Positions 1 through 9,456 of a stretch of 41,464 nucleotides of DNA are shown here, piece after piece. Position 1 is the first letter of the stretch; each line of letters starts with the position of its first letter. Origin of the DNA: Polyangiaceae bacterium (lineage in GTDB: Bacteria > Myxococcota_A > Polyangia > Polyangiales > Polyangiaceae); contig JAICQQ010000052.1 in NCBI GenBank assembly GCA_025937785.1, positions 1-41,464 of the forward strand, read 5' to 3'. Made by a program: the position numbers and the translations under genes. A model generated the notes under the pieces. It was not told the origin of the DNA. It saw nothing but the letters and a program-made list of their open reading frames with translations, and ran no database searches.

Positions 1-1937
1 CGGCATTTGGCACGGGCTGCAGCAAAGCCGAGAAGCTGGAGCAGCTGTGGGAGGGGCCAGCGAAGCTGAGCACGATTGGAGCGCTGCCGAAGGCGCAGCC
101 TGCGTCGAAGACGAACTTCGAGAAGGTGAAGCTGGCCGGCGGCGTGGCCAAGCTGGTGGTGCCAGTGGATTGGAAGCAAGGAGAGGGCGAATCTTCGGAG
201 TGGCGCAACGTGCTGCACCGCTGGGGTTGGATCTGGCCGCTGCTCGTCGCCTATCAAGAGAAGCAAGACAAGGAGTCGCTGAAGCAGGCGACGCTGCTCG
301 CGCTCGACTGGGTCAAGGCGGACACGACGCAGGGTCGCAGCGGTGACGGCATGTGGGGCTCTAGCAACCCGGGCTGGCGCGCGCCCGCGCTGGGGTACGT
401 GATCCACGCGGCGACGGACGCGGGGTTGGTGACGGTGGAACAACAGCAGCAGCTGATCACCAGCGCCCGCAAGCACGCGGCGTACCTGGCGAACGACGAG
501 AACTACAAGCGCGACAAGGACGCCGCGCTGTACCTGGACCACGGCTTGGCGGCGATGTGCGCGAACCTGAACAAGCTGAAAGACTGCCAGGTGTGGAAAG
601 ACATCGCACAGCAGCGCGCGCTGGAAAGCTCGAGCAAGGGCTTCGATACGACGTCGGGTATGTTACTGGGCCGGTCGCCGATGCTGCAGGTGCGCTCGGT
701 CGAGGCGCTCAGAGAGCTGTCGAAGGTGATCGACAACCCGGCGCTGAAGAAGCTGGCGACGCAGAGTACGGCGGCGACCGGTTGGCTGGTGCCACCGGAC
801 GGGCGCTACAGCTTGCTGGGAGAAAGCAGCTTCTACCCGGTCCCTGAGTGGGCGCTGGAGGCAGGCAAGAAGGCGCGGGGCGTGCAGCTGCTTGGCAAGA
901 GCGGGCTGGCAGCGGTGCGCGAGGGCAGCTCGTTCCTGCTAGCGAGCGCGAGCTACTACGACAAGCGCCGCAAACAAGGCGACGACCTGAGCTTCGTGTG
1001 GTCGGACGCAGGGCAGCGCATCCTGGAAGACACGGGGCGCGCCTCGAAGGGCGAGCAGGCGAAGTTCGCGCGCTCAGCGGCGGCGCACAACGTCGTGACC
1101 ATCGACGGGAAAGACTTCCCGCTCACGGCCAAGCCCTACCGCAGCGGGATGCGCGCCGTAGGCAAGGCCGACGGCTGGTACGCCCTGAACGGCAAGAACC
1201 CGCTGCTCGCGCGCGCGGCCTCGCACGAGCGTACCTGGCTGTATCGCCCCGGCAAGCTCCTGCTCGTGATCGACAACCTGGAGACGCCCGAGTCAGAAGC
1301 GCAGTTCGATCGCTACTTCCACTTCTGGCACGAGCACCAGGTGACGCTGGATGCGTCCGGGCAAGCGACCGCGCTGCTCAAGAAGAAGACGCCGCTCCGT
1401 GTCTTCGACGCGTCGGGTGGCGTGGAGGTCACGCCGAAGGTGGTGCGAGACCAGAAGAACCCGCTGCAGGGGGTGATGTTCCTGAAGCCGAGGAGCTCGA
1501 AGCCGAACGACGTGCTGCAATTGACGTCGAAGGGGCAGAAGTCGATCTTGGTGACGGCGTTCGTGCTGGGTGAGTCGAAGCTGACGCCGAAAGACGTCGA
1601 GGTGAGCTTCGAGCACGACGTGTACTACGTAAAGGTGGGCGACGAGAAGTTGGCGCTGAGCCGCGACAAGGAAGCGATGAGCTTCGAGCTGGGCGTGGCC
1701 AAGGGCGCCTCCAAGGTCGCCAAAGAAAACGAGGCCAAAGCGAAGGCGAAGGCCGCGGAAGAGGCGCAGAAGCAGAAAGACGCCGCCAAGGCAGGGACCA
1801 CCACCGGCGCCAATGCGCCAGGCGCGGCCAAAGGTCAGGGCGCGACCCAAGCACCGGGCGGCGCCAAGCCAGCTGGGGGGGCGAAACCTGCCACTGCAGC
1901 GAAGCCCGCCACCGCGCCGAAGCCCACCGTGCCGTGA
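1..1937 (+). CDS. Heparinase II/III-like polysaccharide lyase, 5' end cut by window
   Basis: The reading frame is open from base 3, so the true start lies outside the window. The first visible residues, AFGTGCSKAEKLEQ, hold a Gly-Cys that could be a lipoprotein cleavage site, suggesting an envelope lipoprotein. The first half is helical and would form the (alpha/alpha) toroid of heparinase II/III-type lyases. The segment around bases 980-1150 (SFVWSDAG, then AAHNVVTIDG) matches the start of the heparinase II/III C-terminal beta domain, where the HN-x-V-x-IDG pattern is typical. Family members cleave acidic polysaccharides by beta-elimination; the substrate here is unknown. The last ~80 residues are an Ala/Lys/Pro-rich low-complexity tail of repeated AKPA units, unlike the enzymatic part. 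The gene converges on the next one with 6 bases between stops. Confidence 0.85.
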   Translation, partial: AFGTGCSKAEKLEQLWEGPAKLSTIGALPKAQPASKTNFEKVKLAGGVAKLVVPVDWKQGEGESSEWRNVLHRWGWIWPLLVAYQEKQDKESLKQATLLALDWVKADTTQGRSGDGMWGSSNPGWRAPALGYVIHAATDAGLVTVEQQQQLITSARKHAAYLANDENYKRDKDAALYLDHGLAAMCANLNKLKDCQVWKDIAQQRALESSSKGFDTTSGMLLGRSPMLQVRSVEALRELSKVIDNPALKKLATQSTAATGWLVPPDGRYSLLGESSFYPVPEWALEAGKKARGVQLLGKSGLAAVREGSSFLLASASYYDKRRKQGDDLSFVWSDAGQRILEDTGRASKGEQAKFARSAAAHNVVTIDGKDFPLTAKPYRSGMRAVGKADGWYALNGKNPLLARAASHERTWLYRPGKLLLVIDNLETPESEAQFDRYFHFWHEHQVTLDASGQATALLKKKTPLRVFDASGGVEVTPKVVRDQKNPLQGVMFLKPRSSKPNDVLQLTSKGQKSILVTAFVLGESKLTPKDVEVSFEHDVYYVKVGDEKLALSRDKEAMSFELGVAKGASKVAKENEAKAKAKAAEEAQKQKDAAKAGTTTGANAPGAAKGQGATQAPGGAKPAGGAKPATAAKPATAPKPTVP

Positions 1938-1943
1938 AACGAC

Positions 1944-2921
1944 TTACCACTGCGTGCGCAGCTCGACGCGGCCGGGGCCGATGCCGAGCTGAGTCGCTGC
2001 TGGGTCCTTCGCATCGAACGGCCGCACGAACCAGAGCACGCCTGCCGCGGTCAATCCGACACCGGCCACGATGAAACAGACAGTGGCGCGATCGCCGGCG
2101 ACGATGGCGTCGTTCATGGCTTCGACCCCCCGTTGATCGAAGCAGTCGTCGCCGTCGCAATAGCGATCGGACTCCTGGTGCTTCGAGCGAGAGTGCAGCC
2201 CGAACAGCGTCCCGCCCACGCCCGCGGCGACGCCCACGGCCGCACCCGCGATGGCTCCCACCGTTTGCCAATCCGGCGCTGGGCCCGCCGATTCGGACCC
2301 GACGGACCCCGGCGCCCCGCCGGCGAGCAGCGGTCGTAGCGCCGGGATCTCGGCCGTTCGTGTGTCACCCGCAGCCAACGCGGACAGCGCGATCTCGCGA
2401 GCCTGATGCCCTGGCGCAGTGACGCGAATCACATGTGTGCCCGGATCCACGGCCTTGGGTTTGGCCCACTCGCCGCTCGGCAAGTCGGTGCCATCGAGCG
2501 CGACGCTGAGGCCCGGCGTGGCACCAGCAACCTCGCCGGCCACCATGACGACCACGTGTGCGAGCCGCGGAGCCAACGCCTCGATGCGCTTCTGTGCCAC
2601 CTGCTGGCGGGCGACGTTGCCAGTGCGCTGTGCCTGGTCGCGCGCTTCGGTGAACGTCTCGGAGGCCTTCGCGAGACGCCCGAGCTGTTCGTAGCAATCG
2701 GCCAGGTTCAAGAGAGTGCCGCCGCCCGGCGCCAAGCGCTGGCTCTCTTCGAAGAGGGCGCAAGCTTCGGCGAAGCGCTTGGCTTCCATCATGGCGAGTG
2801 CTTCGGAGAAGCGTTGGTCAGCCAACTTCACGGCGTTCGGGTCGTCCGCGGCTTGCCCGAACGCGAGCTGCGGCACGCATGCGGCGCACGCAAGGACCAG
2901 AGCGAAGCTCGAGGCCTTCAT
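1944..2921 (-). CDS. Secreted TPR/PEGA-domain protein, partner of the kinase upstream
   Basis: A 325-residue protein when started at ATG 2921, which overlaps the kinase stop codon as ATGA, so the two are probably translationally coupled. A GTG at 2936 is in frame, but the ATG puts a clean signal peptide first (MKASSFALVLACAAC...AFGQ, cleavage near residue 23). Residues ~30-120 form TPR-like helices (FAEACALFEESQRLAPG, LLNLADCYEQLGRL). Residues ~125-190 look like a PEGA-type beta domain (VALDGTDLPSGEW, DPGTHVIRVTAPGH). A second hydrophobic segment near residue 230 (GAIAGAAVGVAAGVGGTLFGL) and another near 280 suggest membrane association. Such TPR/PEGA proteins often sit beside Ser/Thr kinases in myxobacteria. 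The role is inferred as envelope sensing or scaffolding; no catalytic motif is seen. Confidence 0.85.
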   Translation of the reverse strand: MKASSFALVLACAACVPQLAFGQAADDPNAVKLADQRFSEALAMMEAKRFAEACALFEESQRLAPGGGTLLNLADCYEQLGRLAKASETFTEARDQAQRTGNVARQQVAQKRIEALAPRLAHVVVMVAGEVAGATPGLSVALDGTDLPSGEWAKPKAVDPGTHVIRVTAPGHQAREIALSALAAGDTRTAEIPALRPLLAGGAPGSVGSESAGPAPDWQTVGAIAGAAVGVAAGVGGTLFGLHSRSKHQESDRYCDGDDCFDQRGVEAMNDAIVAGDRATVCFIVAGVGLTAAGVLWFVRPFDAKDPAATQLGIGPGRVELRTQW

Positions 2922-4411
2922 TCGCGGGTAGTCCACACGCGGCTCGACGAGCGCTGGACGGGGATGGCCGGTGCCGGAGGCTTGGCCGCGCGCGGCGGAG
3001 GTTGTGAGGCAATCGGCGCCGGCGCGCGACCGCTAGGGGGGCGCACGGTTTTCAATGCTCGGATCGAGACGCTCGACGGCGCAGCGGGGGAGAGAGCCGC
3101 AGAAACGGCCGAGGATGGAGACGGAGCGGGCCGCGCGTTCGCACTCACGGGCGGAGGTGCGGTCGGGATCGCCGCGGCAGGAGCTCGAGCGGCGGTCGCG
3201 GGGGCGTGCTCGCGTTGGGGTGGGTGGGGGTCACGAACCGCGGACGCCGCCCCCGATTCGGAGCGTGCGGCGCTCCACCCCACCAGGGCGACGCCGATCA
3301 CGAACGCCACCGCGAGCACCCCGAGCGCCAGCTGATGGCTGCGCCCCAGCGCAACGAGGGGAGTCACCGTACGCGCCCAGGTCGACCTGCCCGTGACCGG
3401 GGTCTGCGCCGGCACTGGCGCCCCAACCCAGTTTGCCACGGGAGCCGTGAGGGTCATGGGGGCTTGGGTGTTCGAACCAGTGGACGTGGGTTTGTAGGCA
3501 TCGCCGTGCCGTTCGGTGACGAACGCGTCGAGCGCCTGCGCGAGCGCAGCAACGCTTGGGTAGCGTTCGTCCCGGTTCTTGTGCAGACACTTGAGCACGA
3601 TCGCTTCGAGTTCGGGGTGCAAGTCGGGGCAACGCGCGCGCGGCGGATCGGGAGTATCGCTCGTTACACTCAGGCATAGCTGCGCATAACTGCTGCCGAA
3701 GAACGGCAAGCCACCGGTCGAAAGTTCGTAGAGCACCACGCCGAGTGACCAGATGTCGGTACGATGGTCGACGCGATTCGGGGCACGCATCTGCTCCGGA
3801 GACATATAGCTCGGCGAGCCCAGCAAGCTCGCGGTCCCAGTGATCGAACCGTCGGGCGCTGGTTCGATCAACTTGGAGATGCCGAAATCGAGGACCTTGA
3901 CGCTGCGGCGCGCATCCGCGTGTCGCACGCAGAACAAGTTCGATGGTTTGATGTCGCGGTGCACGATACCGAGGCGGTGCGCTTCTCCGATGCCCGCGCA
4001 AGCCTCTCGTACGTAGCGCAGCGACTCCGCGAGCGGCAGCGGTCCCTCGCGATCGAGCAGCGTCGCCAGGTCACAGCCGTCCAGCCGTTCCATGACCAGG
4101 TAAGGAACCCCGCTCGCCGACCTGCCCACGTCGTAGACACGGATGACGTGCTCGTGCTTGATCTTGGCGGCTGCGCGCGCCTCGCGGTGGAACCGCCCGA
4201 GGGCGTGCGGACTGGACACCAGGTCTTGAGCCAGAAACTTGATGGCGACCGGATCATCGAGTTCGATGTGGCGCGCCGCCACGACCACGCCCATGGCGCC
4301 TGCGCCCAGCACTGCCTCCACACGGTAGCGCTCCGCGATCACGTCGCCCACGCGTACGCCTGTGATCATGGCCGCTCTACCTGTGTCATCCGTCATTTCG
4401 GCCCCGAACAT
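2918..4411 (-). CDS. Transmembrane Hanks-type serine/threonine protein kinase
   Basis: 497 residues. The kinase domain (about residues 25-285) has all key elements: Gly-rich loop LGAGAMG (35-41), VAIK with Lys58, helix-C Glu77, catalytic loop HRDIKPSN (151-158) with Asp153, DFG (175-177), and SPEQ in place of APE (204-207). HRD with preceding basic residues fits an RD-type kinase controlled by activation-loop phosphorylation. A Pro/Thr-rich juxtamembrane stretch is followed by one membrane segment near residues 356-378 (LALGVLAVAFVIGVALVGW) and an Ala/Pro/Ser-rich, low-complexity outer tail with no recognisable sensor domain. The protein should phosphorylate Ser/Thr in cytoplasmic partners. 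It is the first gene of a two-gene unit with the TPR/PEGA gene, whose ATG overlaps its stop. The specific signal and targets cannot be read from sequence. Confidence 0.95.
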   Translation of the reverse strand: MFGAEMTDDTGRAAMITGVRVGDVIAERYRVEAVLGAGAMGVVVAARHIELDDPVAIKFLAQDLVSSPHALGRFHREARAAAKIKHEHVIRVYDVGRSASGVPYLVMERLDGCDLATLLDREGPLPLAESLRYVREACAGIGEAHRLGIVHRDIKPSNLFCVRHADARRSVKVLDFGISKLIEPAPDGSITGTASLLGSPSYMSPEQMRAPNRVDHRTDIWSLGVVLYELSTGGLPFFGSSYAQLCLSVTSDTPDPPRARCPDLHPELEAIVLKCLHKNRDERYPSVAALAQALDAFVTERHGDAYKPTSTGSNTQAPMTLTAPVANWVGAPVPAQTPVTGRSTWARTVTPLVALGRSHQLALGVLAVAFVIGVALVGWSAARSESGAASAVRDPHPPQREHAPATAARAPAAAIPTAPPPVSANARPAPSPSSAVSAALSPAAPSSVSIRALKTVRPPSGRAPAPIASQPPPRAAKPPAPAIPVQRSSSRVWTTRE

Positions 4412-4591
4412 GAGCTCGAACGTCGAGCCTGTTAGGAAATACCGTGCCCTCCCACCACGTCAAGGTCGTGGACGCACGAAGTGCTTTGTGGGTCGTTTCG
4501 GCGCAGACCAGCGCCCTTGAACCTGGGCACGCCCACCGACAGAATACGTCGCGAGCGCCCCGCCGCCGCCCGCGCACGAGGAGACTTCGAG

Positions 4592-5083
4592 GTGTTCAAA
4601 TACGACTTCCGCCTGGCCCGCCCCGAGGATGAGCCCCGCTTGCAGTCGATCCGCAGCGCGGCCTTCGAGCCCGTCTTCGCCTCGTTCCGCGCCTTGCTGG
4701 GCGACGAGCTCTACGACCTGGCCCAGCGCCGAGGCGATGAAGCGCAAGGGGGACTATTGACCTCGCTGCTCGCGCCCGATGCGAACAAATCCCTCTACGT
4801 TGCCCTTTCGGACGACCGGATCGTCGGGTTCGTCGCGGTGCTGCTGGACCCCGAGACGCTGCTCGGTGAGATCGGGCTGAACGCTGTCGACCCGAGGTAT
4901 GCGAACCAAGGCATCGGCGCGGCCATGTACGAGTTCGCGCTCGAGCTCATGAAACGAGCCGGCATGAAGGTGGCTATGGTCTCGACCGGCGGCGACCCCA
5001 GTCACGCTCCAGCGCGGCGCGCCTACGAAAAAGCCGGCTTCCACGCCGTGATCCCGAGCGTGTGGCTGTGCCGCAAGCTGTGA
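4592..5083 (+). CDS. GNAT-family N-acetyltransferase
   Basis: 163 residues when started at GTG 4592, which has GAGGAG at 4578-4583, 8 bases upstream. The frame is open further up to GTG 4481, but the GNAT fold begins right at FKYDFRLARPEDEPRL, supporting the shorter form. Visible family features are the first strand/helix (RLARPEDEPRLQSIRSAAF), the central strands (LYVALSDDRIVGFVAVLLD), the acetyl-CoA loop region VDPRYANQGIGAAMYEFAL (an R/Q-x-x-G-x-G/A variant), and the C-terminal APARRAYEKAGFHA motif. It would transfer an acetyl group from acetyl-CoA to an unknown amine. It stands alone, with a kinase divergent upstream and a monooxygenase 130 bases downstream. Confidence 0.9.
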   Translation: MFKYDFRLARPEDEPRLQSIRSAAFEPVFASFRALLGDELYDLAQRRGDEAQGGLLTSLLAPDANKSLYVALSDDRIVGFVAVLLDPETLLGEIGLNAVDPRYANQGIGAAMYEFALELMKRAGMKVAMVSTGGDPSHAPARRAYEKAGFHAVIPSVWLCRKL

Positions 5084-5212
5084 GTCATCCCGCGCACGCC
5101 TGCACGCTGTCCAGCTGCCCCGGGCGAGCGCCGGCGTGAAGCCAGCTTCGGTCAAAGCGGTTTTGCGAAGCGAGCCCTGGCGCTTTCCTCGGCACGGCAC
5201 CACAAACGCCGC

Positions 5213-6196
5213 ATGGACCTGTCCGTGCTCGATGTGCTGCCCGTAAGCTCGAGTAGCACTGCTCGCGAGGCGTTGGGCGGCGCGGTCGCCCTGGCCAGAG
5301 TGGCCGATAACAGCGGTTACCGCCGCCTGTGGTTCGCCGAGCACCACGGGATGGCCAACATAGCCAGCACCTCGCCCGAGCTGCTCATCGCCCACGTGGC
5401 GCCCGCGACCGAGCGGATTCGTTTGGGCGCCGGCGGGGTCATGTTGCCCAATCACACGCCGCTACGGGTGGTCGAGCAATACCGTACGCTCGAGGCGCTG
5501 CACCCCGGCCGCATCGATCTCGGCATCGGTCGGGCGGCGGGGACGGATCCGCTGACGGCCCATGCCCTCCGCAGCAGTCCCGGAGAGAAATTCGCCGCGC
5601 TACTCGGGGAGACTCTGGCCTTCGACGGCAACGAGTTCCCCGAACACCACCCCTATGCTCGCATCGAAGTCACCCCCGGCGACGTGCGGCTGCCACCCAT
5701 CTGGATGCTCGGCTCGAGCGGCGGCAGCGCCCGGCTCGCGGGCGAACTCGGGCTCGGATACGCGTTCGCAGGGCACTTCAGCCCAAGCCCTGCGGCACCC
5801 TCCGTCGCCAGCTATCGCAAGAGCTTCGTCCCCTCGGCTGCCTTTGCCGAGCCGCGCGTCATCTTGGCCGTCCACGTGCTTTGCGCCGACACCGAGGACG
5901 AGGTGCAAGAGTTGGCGCTGGCCCCCCTGTATGCCCTCGCCCAGATCGAGCAGGGGCGTACCGCGCCCGTGATGACCCCTGCGGCGGTGCGCGAAACGGG
6001 GTTCAGCCTCGACCAGGCGCGCGGCACCATGGCAAAGCTCTTGATGTATGGCACGCCCGACCAGCTGCGAGGTCGGCTCGAAGCCCTGGCTGTCGAGGCG
6101 CAGGCCGATGAGCTGATGGTGATGACCTTGAGCCACGCCGCTGAACCCCGCCTGCGGTCGTACCAGCTCTTGGCGCGAGCCTTCGATTTGAAATGA
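5213..6196 (+). CDS. Luciferase-like (LLM class) flavin-dependent oxidoreductase
   Basis: 327 residues, full length for the single-component luciferase-like group (YhbW/MsnO8-like). Typical motifs in order: N-terminal LSVLDVLPV, the ALARVADNSGYRRLWFAEHHGM segment, the TERIRLGAGGVMLPNHTPLRVVEQ stretch, LEALHPGRIDLGIGRAAGTDP, and a later LGSSGGSARLAGELGLGYAFAGHF that contributes to the flavin pocket of the TIM barrel. These enzymes use reduced FMN and oxygen; the substrate is not predictable. The start is the ATG at 5213, where homology begins, with no strong Shine-Dalgarno. It appears to be a monocistronic cytoplasmic enzyme. Confidence 0.93.
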   Translation: MDLSVLDVLPVSSSSTAREALGGAVALARVADNSGYRRLWFAEHHGMANIASTSPELLIAHVAPATERIRLGAGGVMLPNHTPLRVVEQYRTLEALHPGRIDLGIGRAAGTDPLTAHALRSSPGEKFAALLGETLAFDGNEFPEHHPYARIEVTPGDVRLPPIWMLGSSGGSARLAGELGLGYAFAGHFSPSPAAPSVASYRKSFVPSAAFAEPRVILAVHVLCADTEDEVQELALAPLYALAQIEQGRTAPVMTPAAVRETGFSLDQARGTMAKLLMYGTPDQLRGRLEALAVEAQADELMVMTLSHAAEPRLRSYQLLARAFDLK

Positions 6197-6421
6197 GCCT
6201 CCCCGCGCTCAGCTACGAAGCCGCTTTTGGCGCCACGCGGCAGTACGACGAGCGCCGGATCACCAGCGCCGGAGGCGAACTCAGCTCGATGGTTCACGAC
6301 CGCCGCTCGTACCAATGCCACGATGAAGCCCTGGAAGTCGTCGGAAACCCAGCGATCTGCGCGCTCGGCGAGTTCGGCGTCCAGACGATTCCGCTCGACT
6401 GAGCAGCTCAGAGGACGCTCG

Positions 6422-7399
6422 CTAACCTTCCGCGTGCTGAAACCGAGCCACCAGACTGCTCACGGCGAACCAAAGCACGTCTCCCAAGGTGGTGATGATG
6501 CGCATCCCGATCGCCACGAACAAACCCTGGGGGTTGTCTCCCAAAAGTACGAGCAGGGTGGCCTCACGTATGCCGAAGCCCCCCGATGCGCCCGGCACGA
6601 TGTAGCCGCAGAGCCAAGCCAGTGAGTATGCCGGGATCACCGCCAACCCGAGCGTCCCGTCACCTCCAGCGCTGCGGTGGAGTGCGAGCGCCAAACATCC
6701 GCTGAGGCTCAGGAAAGCCGCGTACAGCGGCACGACGGACAGCACCTGCGTCACGCGCAGGTCGGAGCCCTCGGGCGGCGCCCGCCCCACGAGCTTCAAC
6801 AGCGGACGCCCGAAACGGACGATACCCGCGAGCACGACGATCGCCACGAGCCCCGCCAGTGCCGCCAGCGGCGGTGAAATCACGCTGGATTGGCGCGCGA
6901 AGAAGGGCAGCCCCAGCGCCACCAGCAGGCCTGCGGCGATCACGAAGCTCAGCGTCTCGTAGGCCACTGCGAGCATCAACGATCCGTCGCTCACCCCGAG
7001 TCGCCGAAAGGCCAGGTGCCGCGCGACATATTGAAACACGTTGCCAGGGATGTACTTGGAAATCTGAGCGCGCCCGCAAAGCACGTGGCAATCCGCTGCC
7101 CGGATCGATCGCGCCCCTTGCCAGCGCAAGAGCAGGTACCACGCCGACGACAGCAACAGCTGACTGGTGGTGAACGCCAGGAGGCCACCGGCCATCAGCG
7201 CGATGCTGACCTCTTCGAAATGTTCGGCGAAGACGCCGAGATGCTGGGACAAGCGCTGCGCGACGAAGGCGAGCGACACCACTACCAGCAGGCTTCCGCC
7301 GAAGCGGACCACAGCCTTGGCGCGCTTGTTCTGGGGCGACGCTGCGTCGTTCGCCGGCGGCTCGGGTGCGGGGATGCCGGACGGCTGCGGCTCGGGCAT
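6422..7399 (-). CDS. Flippase-like / lysylphosphatidylglycerol synthase-type integral membrane protein
   Basis: 325 residues from ATG 7399 (MPEPQPSG); an in-frame upstream codon at 7474 would add a non-conserved extension that cuts into the intergenic space. A Pro-rich cytoplasmic N-terminus of ~35 residues precedes about eight hydrophobic segments (e.g. SLLVVVSLAFVAQRL, MAGGLLAFTTSQLLLSSAWYLLL, VIAAGLLVALGLPFF). SKYIPGNVFQYVARHLAFRR and PGASGGFGIREATLLVLLG are characteristic of the LPG_synthase_TM/UPF0104 family, whose members act as lipid or glycolipid flippase-like subunits. Acting on a lipid-linked sugar would suit the divergently transcribed ArnT-like gene 140 bases away, but that link is inference. 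Confidence 0.9.
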   Translation of the reverse strand: MPEPQPSGIPAPEPPANDAASPQNKRAKAVVRFGGSLLVVVSLAFVAQRLSQHLGVFAEHFEEVSIALMAGGLLAFTTSQLLLSSAWYLLLRWQGARSIRAADCHVLCGRAQISKYIPGNVFQYVARHLAFRRLGVSDGSLMLAVAYETLSFVIAAGLLVALGLPFFARQSSVISPPLAALAGLVAIVVLAGIVRFGRPLLKLVGRAPPEGSDLRVTQVLSVVPLYAAFLSLSGCLALALHRSAGGDGTLGLAVIPAYSLAWLCGYIVPGASGGFGIREATLLVLLGDNPQGLFVAIGMRIITTLGDVLWFAVSSLVARFQHAEG

Positions 7400-7539
7400 G
7401 GTCAATGAACTAACACCGAGCGCAAAACATGGTTGAGCCGCCACGGGGAGACAAGGCTGACACGCAGAATCCATGCCCGACGGCCGGTTCCCACTCTGTC
7501 GCTGGACGACTCCCGGCTGAAAAAGCTAGAACCCGCGCG

Positions 7540-9456
7540 ATGAACGGGCGGATCTTCAGTGCTCTCGGGCAGGTGCGCTCGCTAGCGATCGTTCGCCTCC
7601 TCCAGCGCCCGCTCGCCTCCGAGCGTCGTCGCGAAGTGCTCGCGATCGCAGTCATCGTCTGTGTGTTCGTGGCGACCTTCTTCGAAGCCCAGCGGATTCC
7701 CGGTGGTGCCGATGATTGCGCCTACTTCGAGATTGCGGCGGGTCGTGACTCCGGGGCGCCCCATCATCAGCAACGCTTCGGCTTGATCGGGACGGTGAAG
7801 CTCGCGCAGGCCGTGTTCGGCTACACGTCGCTCGCGTACTACTCGGTCCCCTTCGTGTACACGCTCGGCCTGGTGCTGGCTTGTTACTTTGCGGCCCGCA
7901 CCTTCACGAGCGTCGCGCTCGCAGTCTGTGCTGCGTTGATGGTGCTGGCGCTGCCGACAATCCTGACGCAGGGCACGTGGCTCTTGGTGGACATTCCGTC
8001 CATGGTCTGGATCGTCGCCGGTGTCACGCTGTTCATGCGCGCGCTCACGGCGGGCGACGAGCGCTTGCCTGTCAGGTATGTCGTGGGTAGCGGCGTTTGT
8101 CTCTACGTCGCGGTCTTGACCAAAGAGAGCACGGCGCCATTGCTGCTCGGCCTCGGCTGCTTTCCGCTGGCTCTGAGATCCAAGCGATCACTGCAGATCT
8201 TGCTGGGCACGGCAGCCGTCACCGCGTCGCTCGAGCTCTGCGAAATCGGGGCGATGTGGGCGGTGTTCGGCGATCCATTGCATCGGCTGCATGCGTCCAC
8301 CAGCGAACAGCTACCCTACATGGAGCGAGCGCTGCAGAGTGGCTTCGAGTTACCCGAGCAGGTGACCTGGGGCTCGCTCGCGACCCGCTTCCTCCTGGAC
8401 ATGGAGAACGACGCCTCCGCCAACGGCTGGCGCTTGCTCGGCCTCGGCTATTGGGATTGGCTCGTGGCCTCGTTCTTCCTCGGGCTCACGGTAGCAGTGC
8501 TCCGCAAGAACCAGCTCCTGCTGGGGCTCTGCGGCTTCGTCTTCTGGAGCTACCTGTCACTCAGCTTGGCGGTCGTATCTTTCGATCCGTTGACGCCCAT
8601 GGTGATCACCAAGCCTCGCTACTTCTTGGTGGTCTTGGTGTGGTTGCCCGTGTTGGCTGTGGCAGGGTGGAGCTGCCTGTGGCACTGGCCGTGGGAGCGC
8701 CGGCAGCGCGAGAAGTCGGCAGCCGTGATCGGCGTCGCGGCACTCACTCTTTGCGTGGCCTACGGGACGGCGCGCAACTTTTTCCGCCAGACACCCTACA
8801 CGCTTCGTAAGGGGTACGACCCTATCACCAACGCCTACGCCGCGCTCACGGCCTTCACGCGAGCGGGAGGCGAAGTGAAGCGTATCGTCGGGCCAAAGCC
8901 GCTGCGGGCCGCCAAGTTCCTCTGGCCCGAGCCGCAGATCGACGTTTACTGGCGTCCAAGAGAGCAGGGCACCGGGCACCGATTGAGGCCCGCCGACCTC
9001 GTGGTCGCGCAGCAGCCCATGGCACTCCAAGCGCACCCTCGTTATCTCTGGCGCAGCCTGGGCGAAACTGAGGGCGATCACTACTTCTACATCGAACGCC
9101 CTAAGTCACCGCACCCCGGCGGCGATTACGGCATGGTCGCGGCCACGCGGTCGCACTTGCTGCGGCACCCCAAGGGTGCTCGGCTCCACCTGAATTTGCG
9201 GTTCGATCTTCACCGCACCACGCCGGAACCGTTGAAGGTGCTGTTGCACCGCGAACACCGAGAGCCGGTGGTGATCGCGACGTTCGAGTGGATGCTCAAG
9301 GGCCGCCGCGCGCTCATCTCGCGAACCACCCCGGTCTTCCCGACCGGCGACGCAGAAGCCGTGTCCGTCGAGTTCTCCATGGAGGGGCCTGGGCGCTTCT
9401 TCATCGAAAAGCTGGACTTCGAAGTGCGCGCGAAGAAGCGGAGCACTCAGCCGTGA
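7540..9456 (+). CDS. ArnT/PMT-like multi-pass membrane protein (GT39/83 type)
   Basis: 638 residues from ATG 7540 (MNGRIF); an earlier in-frame start at 7429 adds a non-hydrophobic segment and is less likely. About ten membrane helices span residues ~30-460, and a soluble C-terminal region of ~180 residues follows. The first loop carries GGADDCAYFEIAAGRDSGAPHH, where an Asp pair after the first helix is the usual catalytic position of GT-C glycosyltransferases that use polyprenyl-phosphate sugars. WLLVDIPSMVWIVAGVTLFMRALT and VLTKESTAPLLLGLGCF resemble the PMT/ArnT core. It likely transfers a sugar from a lipid carrier on the outer face of the inner membrane; the acceptor is unknown. Its stop overlaps the start of the SDR gene (GTGA), so the two are coupled. 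Confidence 0.82.
   Translation: MNGRIFSALGQVRSLAIVRLLQRPLASERRREVLAIAVIVCVFVATFFEAQRIPGGADDCAYFEIAAGRDSGAPHHQQRFGLIGTVKLAQAVFGYTSLAYYSVPFVYTLGLVLACYFAARTFTSVALAVCAALMVLALPTILTQGTWLLVDIPSMVWIVAGVTLFMRALTAGDERLPVRYVVGSGVCLYVAVLTKESTAPLLLGLGCFPLALRSKRSLQILLGTAAVTASLELCEIGAMWAVFGDPLHRLHASTSEQLPYMERALQSGFELPEQVTWGSLATRFLLDMENDASANGWRLLGLGYWDWLVASFFLGLTVAVLRKNQLLLGLCGFVFWSYLSLSLAVVSFDPLTPMVITKPRYFLVVLVWLPVLAVAGWSCLWHWPWERRQREKSAAVIGVAALTLCVAYGTARNFFRQTPYTLRKGYDPITNAYAALTAFTRAGGEVKRIVGPKPLRAAKFLWPEPQIDVYWRPREQGTGHRLRPADLVVAQQPMALQAHPRYLWRSLGETEGDHYFYIERPKSPHPGGDYGMVAATRSHLLRHPKGARLHLNLRFDLHRTTPEPLKVLLHREHREPVVIATFEWMLKGRRALISRTTPVFPTGDAEAVSVEFSMEGPGRFFIEKLDFEVRAKKRSTQP

Noticed and set aside
6193..6402. 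A 69-codon frame starting with ATGA overlap after the luciferase-like gene
   Set aside because: Position suits coupling, but the protein has no recognisable pattern, no hydrophobic core and no ribosome site of its own; kept only as a remote possibility.
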